Assembly (NCBI GenBank): GCA_020062205.1
Contig: JAGUWT010000210.1
Coordinates: 1-6,361, forward strand
Source of the DNA: Thermodesulfovibrionales bacterium
GTDB taxonomy: Bacteria; Nitrospirota; Thermodesulfovibrionia; Thermodesulfovibrionales; SM23-35
Length of the DNA stretch: 6,361 nucleotides
Reading direction: 5' to 3'
Shown in pieces: positions 1-5,165 of the stretch. The notes under the pieces were generated by a model that saw only the letters and a program-made list of their open reading frames with translations, did no database searches and was not told where the DNA came from. A program made the position numbers and the translations under genes. Each line of letters begins with the position of its first letter. The first letter of the stretch is position 1.

Positions 1-7
1 ATAAAAT

Positions 8-229
8 ATGTTTCTTGAGAGAATCTCTATAGACCCTGCTGTTTGTCACGGGAAACCCTGTATTAAGGGAACGCGTATCCCTGTTTTTGTCATTCTTGAT
101 TCTCTTGCCGCAGGAATGACCTATGAGGAGATTAAGGCAGAATATCCTCCAGTTACTGATGAAGACATCAGAGCATGTATTTATTATGCCTCTGTTCTTG
201 CTCAGGAAGAAGAAGTAATCCTTAAATAA
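8..229 (+). CDS. DUF433 family antitoxin-like protein
   Basis: A 73-residue protein with the full signature of the DUF433 family: an N-terminal ISIDPAVCHGKPCIKGTRIP block (residues 6-25), a predicted helical segment LDSLAAGMTYEEI, and the YPPVTDEDIRACIYYA block (46-61). In this family the second half resembles a winged or helix-turn-helix DNA-binding fold. DUF433 genes very often sit directly before DUF5615 PIN-like genes, as here (13-nt gap), so the inferred role is the antitoxin and autorepressor of a VapBC-like pair. The protein is of normal length for the family. The ATG at position 8 is chosen because the family N-terminus begins there. Its ribosome binding site and promoter would lie before the window, so a slightly earlier start cannot be excluded. 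Family assignment is firm; antitoxin activity is inferred. Confidence 0.88.
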   Translation: MFLERISIDPAVCHGKPCIKGTRIPVFVILDSLAAGMTYEEIKAEYPPVTDEDIRACIYYASVLAQEEEVILK

Positions 230-242
230 GGATAATAACCTT

Positions 243-482
243 TTGAATTTTCTGATTGATGCTAATATACCCCGTTCAACAAAAGCAGTTATCGAAGCCC
301 TTGGACATAATGTCGTAGATGTCAGAGATATTTTACCGCCAGCTTCACCTGATTCTAATATTGCTTCATTAGCATTAACTGAAAACAGGATCGTTATTAC
401 CCGTGACCAGGACTTTGCGAATATACTTCTATATCCTCCGGAAAAATATCCCGGGATCAAGGAAATTTCTTTTGTTAATTAG
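243..482 (+). CDS. DUF5615 PIN-like toxin, C-terminally truncated
   Basis: A 79-residue DUF5615 (PIN-like, Mut7-C related) protein. The family motif FLIDANIPRS (residues 3-12) carries the first acidic residue D6, the DVRDI segment follows (26-30), and the TRDQDF motif (53-58) carries D55 and D57; D37 may be the middle acidic residue. The start is a TTG, supported by AAGGA at 228-232 with a 10-nt spacing and by the family N-terminus starting right there. Members I know usually run to about 110-120 residues and continue after the YPGI motif with a hydrophobic strand and a helix. Here the family-like sequence stops at YPGI, and the last codons and the TAG stop fall in the left terminal repeat of the palindromic element at 475-621. 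The gene is therefore probably truncated. The predicted role is an RNase-like toxin partner of the DUF433 protein. The acidic residues survive, but activity is uncertain. Confidence 0.8.
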   Translation: MNFLIDANIPRSTKAVIEALGHNVVDVRDILPPASPDSNIASLALTENRIVITRDQDFANILLYPPEKYPGIKEISFVN

Positions 483-621
483 AATCTGTCCATAAAGTAT
501 GCTTTACGTAATCTGTCATTCCCCGACTTGATCGGGGAATCCAGTGTTTTCAATATGTTCTGGATTATCCGGTCAAGCCGGACAATGACAAACTGCGAAT
601 TTATAAATAGACACTAATTAA
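475..621. mobile_element. MITE-like palindromic element with terminal inverted repeats
   Basis: Outer terminal repeats at 475-496 and 600-621 match at 17 of 22 positions when one is reverse-complemented; the outermost 8 bp (TTAATTAG) are identical. An inner pair of 30-nt arms at 515-544 and 560-589, separated by 15 nt, forms a long imperfect hairpin; each arm is itself a small palindrome (CCCCGACTTGATCGGGG and TCCGGTCAAGCCGGA). The element is non-coding. Short palindromic elements beginning GTCATTCC... are widespread interspersed repeats in several bacterial phyla, and I infer a non-autonomous, transposase-mobilised element. The TTAA at the tips could belong to the element or be a target-site duplication; I cannot tell from one copy. 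Its left tip supplies the stop codon of the DUF5615 gene. The hairpin could also act as a transcription barrier between the two toxin-antitoxin modules. Confidence 0.72.
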
Positions 622-749
622 CGCTACCTCATGATTTTCCCCCAGGGGTTACTTGAAATAAAAAATAACTCGGTCTTTTAATCCAGACAAAAATATATTT
701 GAAAAGGGCGATTTTGTCAAGCCGACGAAATTTTGTGATACAGTGGGAA
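622..749. other. intergenic spacer with no supported gene
   Basis: This stretch between the palindromic element and the vapB promoter holds no convincing ORF on either strand. A 16-codon ORF begins at 631 but has no ribosome binding site. A short CCCCCAGGGG palindrome (at about 641-650) and two similar phrases (CGATTTTGT and CGAAATTTTGT) are present without an obvious role. Confidence 0.5.
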
Positions 750-778
750 TTGACAATTGTTTCTAATTGTTATACGAT
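750..778 (+). promoter_or_regulatory. sigma-70-like promoter of vapBC
   Basis: A perfect -35 hexamer TTGACA at 750-755 is followed after 17 bp by TACGAT at 773-778, a 4-of-6 match to the -10 consensus. Transcription would start near 785, about 35 nt before the vapB start codon. The left arm of the operator palindrome overlaps the spacer and -10 region, which fits repression by the VapB/VapC complex. Confidence 0.6.
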
Positions 779-799
779 TATACTAATTGTATAACAATT
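765..799. promoter_or_regulatory. inverted-repeat operator upstream of vapB
   Basis: A perfect 11-bp inverted repeat: AATTGTTATAC at 765-775 and GTATAACAATT at 789-799, with a 13-bp centre. Additional half-site-like AATTGT/ACAATT words occur at 753-760 and 785-790, so several binding half-sites are clustered over the promoter. AbrB-type VapB antitoxins bind such palindromes in their own promoter, with the toxin as co-repressor, so autoregulation is the likely function. An RNA hairpin role is less likely, because the arms start upstream of the predicted transcription start. Confidence 0.65.
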
Positions 800-804
800 T
801 TTAC

Positions 805-809
805 GGAGG
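805..809 (+). promoter_or_regulatory. ribosome binding site of vapB
   Basis: GGAGG, 10 nt before the ATG at 820. It fixes the vapB start. Confidence 0.7.
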
Positions 810-819
810 TTAAATTTTT

Positions 820-1047
820 ATGGCTATTGTTAAAACTTTGTCTAAGGGGCAGATTGTCATTCCTGCTGAGATAAGAAAAAGATACAACATAGAGCCAGGG
901 ACCGATATCCAGCTTATGGAATATGGAGGTATAATCTATCTTATCCCTCCTGTTGAAGACCCTGTTAAGGCAGCCTGTGGTCTTTTACCCCCTAAGCCTT
1001 CTCTGTCAGAAAAACTCCTTAAAGAACGGAGGAGAGAGTTCAGATAA
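820..1047 (+). CDS. vapB: VapB-type antitoxin, AbrB/SpoVT family
   Basis: A 75-residue protein. Residues 1-45 form a SpoVT-AbrB swapped-hairpin DNA-binding domain: the VKTLSKGQIVIPAEIRKRY segment (4-22) and IEPGTDIQLMEYGGIIYLIP (24-43) are characteristic. The tail from about 46 to 75, with DPVKAACGLL and a charged helix ending RRREFR, is the usual toxin-binding extension that inserts into the PIN toxin. The ATG is preceded by a strong GGAGG. The stop codon overlaps the vapC start by one base (TAATG), so the two are translationally coupled, as is typical of type II modules. Expression is probably autoregulated through the palindrome at 765-799. Length is normal for the family. The call is firm at family level; the specific operator is inferred. 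Confidence 0.92.
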   Translation: MAIVKTLSKGQIVIPAEIRKRYNIEPGTDIQLMEYGGIIYLIPPVEDPVKAACGLLPPKPSLSEKLLKERRREFR

Positions 1048-1451
1048 TGCCTAAGGGACCGTTTATTTTTGACAGCTACACCCTTTTAAAGTTCTTTCAG
1101 AAGGAAAAAGGTTACGAAAAAATTGTTCATCTCATTGAAGAGATAAAAAAGGCAGGGGCAACGAAATACATAAATGCAATTAATCTTGGCGAGATTATCT
1201 ATTCAACAAAAAGGGAATTCGGTGATCAAAAAAAGATTGAGGTTCTCGCTAATATCGAAAGGTTAAACTTTACTATTTTGCCCGTCTCCAACAACTTGAT
1301 ATTCCAGGCTGCAGAATACAAAGCCCAGTATAGTATCTCATATGCTGACTGCTTCGCCCTCGCCTCGGCCATAAAATATAGGGCTATTATAGTAACCGGT
1401 GATCCAGAATTTAAAAAAGTTGAACATTTAGTTGAAATCATGTGGATATAG
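1047..1451 (+). CDS. vapC: VapC toxin, PIN-domain endoribonuclease
   Basis: A 134-residue single-domain PIN protein. The four conserved acidic positions of a metal-dependent PIN nuclease are present: D9 in FIFDSYTLL, E49 in NLGEIIYS, D101 in SYADCFALASA, and D119 in VTGDPEF. Known VapC toxins cleave tRNA or rRNA; the target here cannot be read from sequence. The start ATG shares a base with the vapB stop. A GGAGG at 1028-1032 and the following GAGAG lie within the 3' end of vapB and can serve as the ribosome binding site. The gene is full length, all active-site residues are intact, and the cognate antitoxin is beside it, so the module is likely functional. It ends close to a convergent minus-strand small ORF. 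Confidence 0.93.
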   Translation: MPKGPFIFDSYTLLKFFQKEKGYEKIVHLIEEIKKAGATKYINAINLGEIIYSTKREFGDQKKIEVLANIERLNFTILPVSNNLIFQAAEYKAQYSISYADCFALASAIKYRAIIVTGDPEFKKVEHLVEIMWI

Positions 1452-1506
1452 GATTTGGTATTTTTTCATTTTCCCTATCTCCTTATACTCAGATAGTTAT
1501 ATCCAC
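1442..1506. repeat. 9-bp inverted repeat linking two convergent gene ends
   Basis: GTGGATATA at 1442-1450 (last codons of vapC) and TATATCCAC at 1498-1506 (last codons of the minus-strand 29-codon ORF) are perfect inverted copies. Inside the loop, CTATCT (1475-1480) and AGATAG (1491-1496) form a second short hairpin. There is no T-run directly after either stem, so this is at best a weak bidirectional terminator. The match could also be chance. Confidence 0.3.
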
Positions 1507-1586
1507 TTTATTACTGGTTCTTTCTTTGGAGGGGGTTCAGGGAAAGTGTTTGTATAGCCGATTATGCACCTTAATACCTCGTTCAT
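1497..1586 (-). CDS. candidate small protein of 29 residues
   Basis: Reading the minus strand from 1586, an ATG opens a 29-codon frame ending in TAA at 1497. It starts MNEVLRCIIGYTNTF, continues with a proline-rich stretch PEPPPKKEP and ends VIKWI. A perfect AGGAGG (plus-strand 1592-1597) stands 5 nt before the ATG, the best ribosome binding site in the window. A TATTTT sequence at 1602-1607 could be a -10 box, but I see no good -35. There is no obvious signal peptide or transmembrane segment. It lies downstream of the GspE/PilB gene on the same strand, separated from it by an inverted-repeat element, and runs convergently toward vapC. I do not recognise the product. It could also be the remnant of a longer gene whose 3' end was replaced by the vapBC region. 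Confidence 0.42.
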   Translation of the reverse strand: MNEVLRCIIGYTNTFPEPPPKKEPVIKWI

Positions 1587-1591
1587 CGTTT

Positions 1592-1597
1592 CCTCCT
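1592..1597 (-). promoter_or_regulatory. strong Shine-Dalgarno of the 29-codon ORF
   Basis: On the minus strand AGGAGG is followed by 5 nt and an ATG. This near-ideal ribosome binding site, in a region with no other gene on that strand, is the main argument that the small ORF is translated. Confidence 0.5.
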
Positions 1598-1617
1598 GAA
1601 TAAAATACTTAAATTAG

Positions 1618-1775
1618 CCACAGAGAACACAGAGAAATTATTAAATCCTAATATCGAAATCCTAAATAAATTCTAATGCCGAAACATTTGAACTTTGAGA
1701 TATGAACTTTTTAAATCCTGGTATTGTTTAGTATTTTGAAATTTAATTTTTATTCATCCTCTGTGACCTCTGTGG
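1618..1775. repeat. CCACAGAG inverted-repeat element
   Basis: CCACAGAG-AA-CACAGAG at 1618-1634 and its inverted copy CTCTGTG-AC-CTCTGTGG at 1759-1775 match at 15 of 17 positions and enclose about 124 bp of AT-rich non-coding DNA. Flanking TTAAATTAG and TGAGATTTTAA extend the similarity outward, so the element may span about 1609-1787. Inside are repeated phrases (AAATCCTA at 1643-1650, AAATCCTAAA at 1657-1666) and a rough inverted counterpart near 1711-1735, giving nested symmetry. This resembles interspersed intergenic repeats seen in many environmental bacterial genomes. I infer a MITE-like or REP-like sequence. It occupies the space just after the GspE/PilB stop codon and may shape mRNA 3' ends. 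No typical intrinsic terminator is visible. Confidence 0.55.
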
Positions 1776-1803
1776 TGAGATTTTAATTCACTTTATTTTC
1801 AGC

Positions 1804-3537
1804 TTATTGCTCTGCAAGGGTGGTTGAAAGAACCTCTTCAATGGTTGTAACACCGATTAAAGCCTTTTCTATAGCATCCTGTCGTAATGTCTTCATGCCT
1901 GACTCTATGGCTACCTTCCTTAATTCATCGGTACCCGCACTCTTTATCAGGAGATTTCTCAACCTTCTGTTCATCGAAAGGATCTCGTATATCCCTATTC
2001 TTCCCTTATACCCTGATCCTTCACAGGCACTACACCCTTCACCCTTATAAAGGGGAGTCCCGGTTTTTATGTCACCTTTTGCTAACTCTATTTCTTCATT
2101 CGTCACGATATAAGATTTGTTGCACTTAGGGCATATCCGCCTCAAAAGCCTTTGTGCACATACCAGAAGTAAGGAGTCTGCAACAAGGTAGGGTTCTATG
2201 CCCATCTCTGTAAGCCTCGTCACTGTTCCAACAGCATCATTTGTGTGAAGGGTGGAGAAGACAAGATGTCCGGTAAGAGATGCCTCAACAGCAGTTTTTG
2301 CAGTCTCCAGATCTCTAATCTCTCCAATGAGAATAATATCTGGATCATGTCTCATGAATGCCCTGATTGCCTTTGCAAAGGTATATCCTGCAACAGGATT
2401 AATGTTGCTTTGTATGATCTGACCTCCGAGTGTATATTCAACAGGATCTTCTGCTGTAACAATTTTCACATCAGGGGTATCAAGGGACTTCAGAGCAGCA
2501 TAAAGGGCCGTTGTCTTTCCACTCCCTGTAGGTCCAACGTGAAGCATAATACCATAGGGCGCATTGATAGCTTCTTTGTACAATTTCATATTGTGCTCGT
2601 TAAAGCCAAGCATATCCAGTGAAAGAATAGAGCTCTTTTTATCGAGTATCCTCATGACCACATCTTCTCCATTAGGCGTTGGTACTGTCGAAACACGGAG
2701 GTCTATCGTGCTCAGTGGGTTATATTTCGTAAAGTCTATCCTTCCATCCTGAGGCTGTCGCCTTTCATCTATCCGCATATCACACATTATTTTTAATCTC
2801 GTTACAAGTGCATCTTGAGCATATCTTGGAACAACCATTACCTCGGCAAGTTCTCCATCAATACGGTATCTTACTCTCATGTGATCAAGAGCAGGTTCAA
2901 GGTGAATGTCACTGGTCCGTTTTTTAAATGCCTCTTCAATAATCTTATTCGCAAGCATAACAATTGGGCCACTATTTTCGGTAGCATCCTCCCGTGTTAC
3001 CTCAGCAACCTCTACCTCTGGTTTAAAGCTCGCTGCCACCCTGGTCAGGATACTTTTCATCTCTACTTCTTCTTTTGGACCTACATAAAAATTATCAATG
3101 GATGAAAAGAGTTGTTTTGATGTGGTCATCACAACCTTTACATCTCGTATTCTGAATCTTGATTCCCTATAATGACGGACTACCTCTTCAAGTGCGATAA
3201 AATCTCTGGGCTCTACCATTGCAACAGTAAGTGATTCGTCTTCATACTTTATCGGTAATACTTTGTAATTCTTTGCATAGGCAGGTTTAATATGCTTCAG
3301 CAACTCTAACGGAGGTTGCGGATACGCAGAGAGATCCACAAATTCATATCCGAGGTATTCAGCCTTTACAAAAGCTAATTTCTCCTCAGAGAAACCACTT
3401 TCCATGAGCAGTTGTTCGATGCCCCTTTTTTCTCTCAGAGATCTGGTCAGAAGCTCCTGCAGTTTTTCTTTGGTCAGGAGGTTCCTTTCTACAAGAAGTT
3501 CTTCAAAACTCTTTCCTGACGGCTTTCTTGAAGTCAT
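1804..3537 (-). CDS. gspE: GspE/PilB-family type II secretion or type IV pilus ATPase
   Basis: A 577-residue hexameric AAA-type motor ATPase that powers pseudopilus or pilus assembly at the inner membrane. An N-terminal T2SSE_N/MshEN-like region (about 10-150) is followed by the N2 domain (about 190-300; SDIHLEPALDHMRVRYRIDG). The C-terminal ATPase domain has Walker A GPTGSGKTT (335-343), the Asp box IVTAEDPVEY (359-368), Walker B IILIGEIRD (401-409, catalytic E406) and the His box GHLVFSTLHTN (423-433). A zinc-binding four-cysteine module follows (C469, C472, C502, C505). All catalytic motifs are intact. The length and MshEN-type N-terminus fit PilB somewhat better than classical GspE, but no pilus or secretion partner gene is in the window, so the choice stays open. 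It is not PilT, which lacks the N-terminal region and zinc module. The start ATG overlaps the stop of the GAF-PAS gene by one base, with AGGA just before it. Confidence 0.93.
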   Translation of the reverse strand: MTSRKPSGKSFEELLVERNLLTKEKLQELLTRSLREKRGIEQLLMESGFSEEKLAFVKAEYLGYEFVDLSAYPQPPLELLKHIKPAYAKNYKVLPIKYEDESLTVAMVEPRDFIALEEVVRHYRESRFRIRDVKVVMTTSKQLFSSIDNFYVGPKEEVEMKSILTRVAASFKPEVEVAEVTREDATENSGPIVMLANKIIEEAFKKRTSDIHLEPALDHMRVRYRIDGELAEVMVVPRYAQDALVTRLKIMCDMRIDERRQPQDGRIDFTKYNPLSTIDLRVSTVPTPNGEDVVMRILDKKSSILSLDMLGFNEHNMKLYKEAINAPYGIMLHVGPTGSGKTTALYAALKSLDTPDVKIVTAEDPVEYTLGGQIIQSNINPVAGYTFAKAIRAFMRHDPDIILIGEIRDLETAKTAVEASLTGHLVFSTLHTNDAVGTVTRLTEMGIEPYLVADSLLLVCAQRLLRRICPKCNKSYIVTNEEIELAKGDIKTGTPLYKGEGCSACEGSGYKGRIGIYEILSMNRRLRNLLIKSAGTDELRKVAIESGMKTLRQDAIEKALIGVTTIEEVLSTTLAEQ

Positions 3538-4427
3538 TATATCCTCGTAAAGATAAGTATCAGTCTTTTCACCCTTCCTGTATCATCATGATTCGGGATG
3601 ATTTTCACCTCGAGCACCTCTAATAATGCTACCTTTTTAAATCCGTAGAGAAGCACTTCGTTCATCTTTTCTTCAAGCTGGGTATTTTTTAGGTTGGGGA
3701 AAATATCATAAAAATATTCTCCAATCATTTCCTGAACAGGATACCTTTTTCCACTCATAACCTCAAGAAATCGGTTTGCAGAGATGATTCTTTTTTTTGT
3801 ATCGATAATACAGACACCCTCATCAATATCATCAATGATAGAATCTTTCAGCTTCTTCTGTTCTTCAATGATTTGATATAAAAGGGCATTCTTGACAGCG
3901 ATGCCAAGAAGATATGAAAAATGTTCCATAATGCCCACATCAGCATCTGTGAATCCGCCAGATTTATTCAATGCCTGAAACACACCAATGATCTCGCCAC
4001 TCATCTTTACTGGAATTGGCATGACCAATACGCTTTTTGTCCTGTATCCACTCTTTTTGTCCCATCTTTTGTCAAAACAGAGTTCTTTGTCAATTGCCTT
4101 GAGATCTGAATCATCATATGCATCCTTTACATTGACAATCCTTTTTGTTAGAGCCGAAAACCCTGCAAGACTGTTCTTTATGAGAGGCATGCGAATTTCT
4201 ACAAGGCTGTCTGCCTGGAGGACCTTTGAATATAATTCATTGCTTTCCCTGTCAATCAGGTAAAGGGTGCATCGGTCGGCCTTGATGATAGACTGAATCT
4301 CCTCGACGACTGTAGTGAGGAGTTCATTCATTTTAAGGGTTGAAAGGATTGTGTTTAGTATGTCGAAAAATTTATCAGAGTTTAAAAGAAGCTGTCCCAC
4401 CAGAATCTCCTCTTTAAACTCACTCAT
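3537..4427 (-). CDS. GAF-PAS sensory protein without output domain
   Basis: A 296-residue, probably cytoplasmic protein with no signal peptide or membrane segment. A GAF domain covers about residues 20-185 (ILSTLKMNELLTTVVEEI entry helix; ADRCTLYLIDRESNELYSKV; VLVMPIPVKMSGEIIGVFQA). Its NK at 154-155, F159 and D163 partly match the NKFDE signature of nucleotide-binding GAF domains, with V164 in place of E. A helical linker with coiled-coil character (about 178-197, YQIIEEQKKLKDSI) leads into a PAS domain of about 195-290 (DDIDEGVCIIDTKKRIISANRFLEVM). There is no kinase, GGDEF, EAL, HTH or other output domain, so it must signal by protein contact. It lies 18 nt after rlpA and overlaps the ATPase gene by one base, so a regulator or binding partner of that ATPase is the natural inference. 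The ligand is unknown. The ATG has only a weak ribosome binding site, suggesting coupling to rlpA translation. Confidence 0.85.
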   Translation of the reverse strand: MSEFKEEILVGQLLLNSDKFFDILNTILSTLKMNELLTTVVEEIQSIIKADRCTLYLIDRESNELYSKVLQADSLVEIRMPLIKNSLAGFSALTKRIVNVKDAYDDSDLKAIDKELCFDKRWDKKSGYRTKSVLVMPIPVKMSGEIIGVFQALNKSGGFTDADVGIMEHFSYLLGIAVKNALLYQIIEEQKKLKDSIIDDIDEGVCIIDTKKRIISANRFLEVMSGKRYPVQEMIGEYFYDIFPNLKNTQLEEKMNEVLLYGFKKVALLEVLEVKIIPNHDDTGRVKRLILIFTRI

Positions 4428-4445
4428 TATACCAGAACTCTCAAT

Positions 4446-5147
4446 TTATATCTTCTCTTGATAATTCGTTATCAAAGCCCCGTATCCCTCATCAGCAAGG
4501 GGCTTAGCAAGCCGATACGCCCTATCCTTTGTCGGAAACTTACCGATCCTCACCCTGTAGTATGTGTCTCCATCAATCTCTGCCTGCATAATATATACCT
4601 TGCTGTATTTCAGTTCGAGCGCCATTTTGAGGCGGTTAGCATTCGAATGTTCTCTGAAAGAACCAACCTGGATGGTAAATGGTCCTGTATTTGATAGATA
4701 CCGTACTTCCTTAACATAATTGGCGTCTCTTCCTGTGTATTCGATTTTTATTTTACCAGTGCTTAAGAGATCAATCTTTTTTGCTGCGGCATACGATAAA
4801 TCCAGATCCCTTCCTGATACAAAAGGACCCCTGTCATTCACAGTACAGGTAACAGTCTTGTTGTTTTCAATATTGGTAACCCTTAACTTTGTCCCAAAGG
4901 GATATTTTCTATGAGCACAGGTGAGTGCATGCATATCAAATATCTCACCAGAAGATGTTGGTTTGCCGTGAAACTCAGAGCCATACCATGAGGCAACAAC
5001 ATAAGATTCCTTTGGATAAGATTCATAGCGTGAAGTAGTACAGGAAGCAAGAATAAAAACAGCAATGAGCAATGAGTAATGAGCAATGAGTAATACTAAC
5101 TTTTTTGGAAGTCTGGGACTTTTCGTCTTTAACTTTTCACTTGTCAC
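4446..5147 (-). CDS. rlpA: RlpA septal lytic transglycosylase lipoprotein with SPOR domain
   Basis: A 233-residue outer-membrane lipoprotein of the RlpA family, which in studied species cleaves peptidoglycan glycan strands lacking stem peptides at the division site. A lipoprotein signal (residues about 15-36) ends in the lipobox LASC with C36. The double-psi beta-barrel follows (about 48-137: VVASWYGSEFHGKPTSSGE, LTCAHRKYPFGTKLRV, VNDRGPF), with H79 and D105 at the usual catalytic positions. A C-terminal SPOR domain (about 156-230, PFTIQVGSF to YGALITNY) binds denuded glycan. The GTG at 5147 is the earliest possible start, because an in-frame TGA precedes it at 5151-5153; no good ribosome binding site is seen, so coupling to hslU (18 nt upstream) is likely. 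Oddly, the start region and the signal-peptide core are both encoded by heptamer repeats, so a start somewhat further in cannot be excluded. Confidence 0.9.
   Translation of the reverse strand: MTSEKLKTKSPRLPKKLVLLIAHYSLLIAVFILASCTTSRYESYPKESYVVASWYGSEFHGKPTSSGEIFDMHALTCAHRKYPFGTKLRVTNIENNKTVTCTVNDRGPFVSGRDLDLSYAAAKKIDLLSTGKIKIEYTGRDANYVKEVRYLSNTGPFTIQVGSFREHSNANRLKMALELKYSKVYIMQAEIDGDTYYRVRIGKFPTKDRAYRLAKPLADEGYGALITNYQEKI
5061..5095. repeat. heptamer array in the rlpA signal-peptide region
   Basis: Five tandem copies of a 7-bp unit, AGYAATG on the plus strand (CTCATTR on the coding strand); the last copy differs at its final base. Because three units make 21 nt, the array is read as a seven-residue periodic peptide (LLIAHYS then LLIAVF), which forms the hydrophobic core of the lipoprotein signal. 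Gain or loss of one unit would shift the rlpA frame. Confidence 0.8.
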
Positions 5148-5164
5148 TCGTCACTCATCACTGA
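5137..5164. repeat. heptamer array across the hslU-rlpA junction
   Basis: Four tandem 7-bp units on the plus strand: TCACTTG, TCACTCG, TCACTCA and TCACTGA. On the coding strand they read as GTGA-containing heptamers. The array fills nearly the whole gap between the hslU stop and the rlpA frame and contains the GTG start codon of rlpA at 5147. It resembles, in the opposite orientation, the array at 5061-5095. Confidence 0.75.
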
Positions 5165-5165
5165 T

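Noticed and set aside
631..681. 16-codon plus-strand ORF after the palindromic element
   Set aside because: It has no ribosome binding site and no resemblance to the missing DUF5615 C-terminus.
1226..1441. 71-codon minus-strand ORF antisense to vapC
   Set aside because: It is fully overlapped by a clear PIN-domain gene with intact catalytic residues; the antisense product shows no family resemblance.
1428..1469. 13-codon minus-strand ORF (MKKYQILYPHDFN) with AGGAG upstream
   Set aside because: It is very short and overlaps the vapC 3' end antisense. The AGGAG spacing of 9 nt is acceptable, but nothing else supports translation.
1604..1803. Intrinsic terminator after the GspE/PilB gene
   Set aside because: No GC-rich hairpin followed by a U-run on the minus strand was found; the inverted repeat there has a loop of over 100 nt.
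2245..2622. 125-codon plus-strand ORF inside the GspE/PilB gene
   Set aside because: It is antisense to the conserved ATPase core. The cysteine-rich product is a by-product of the codons on the other strand.
5061..5164. Possible CRISPR array
   Set aside because: The units are 7 bp without spacers; these are simple tandem repeats.
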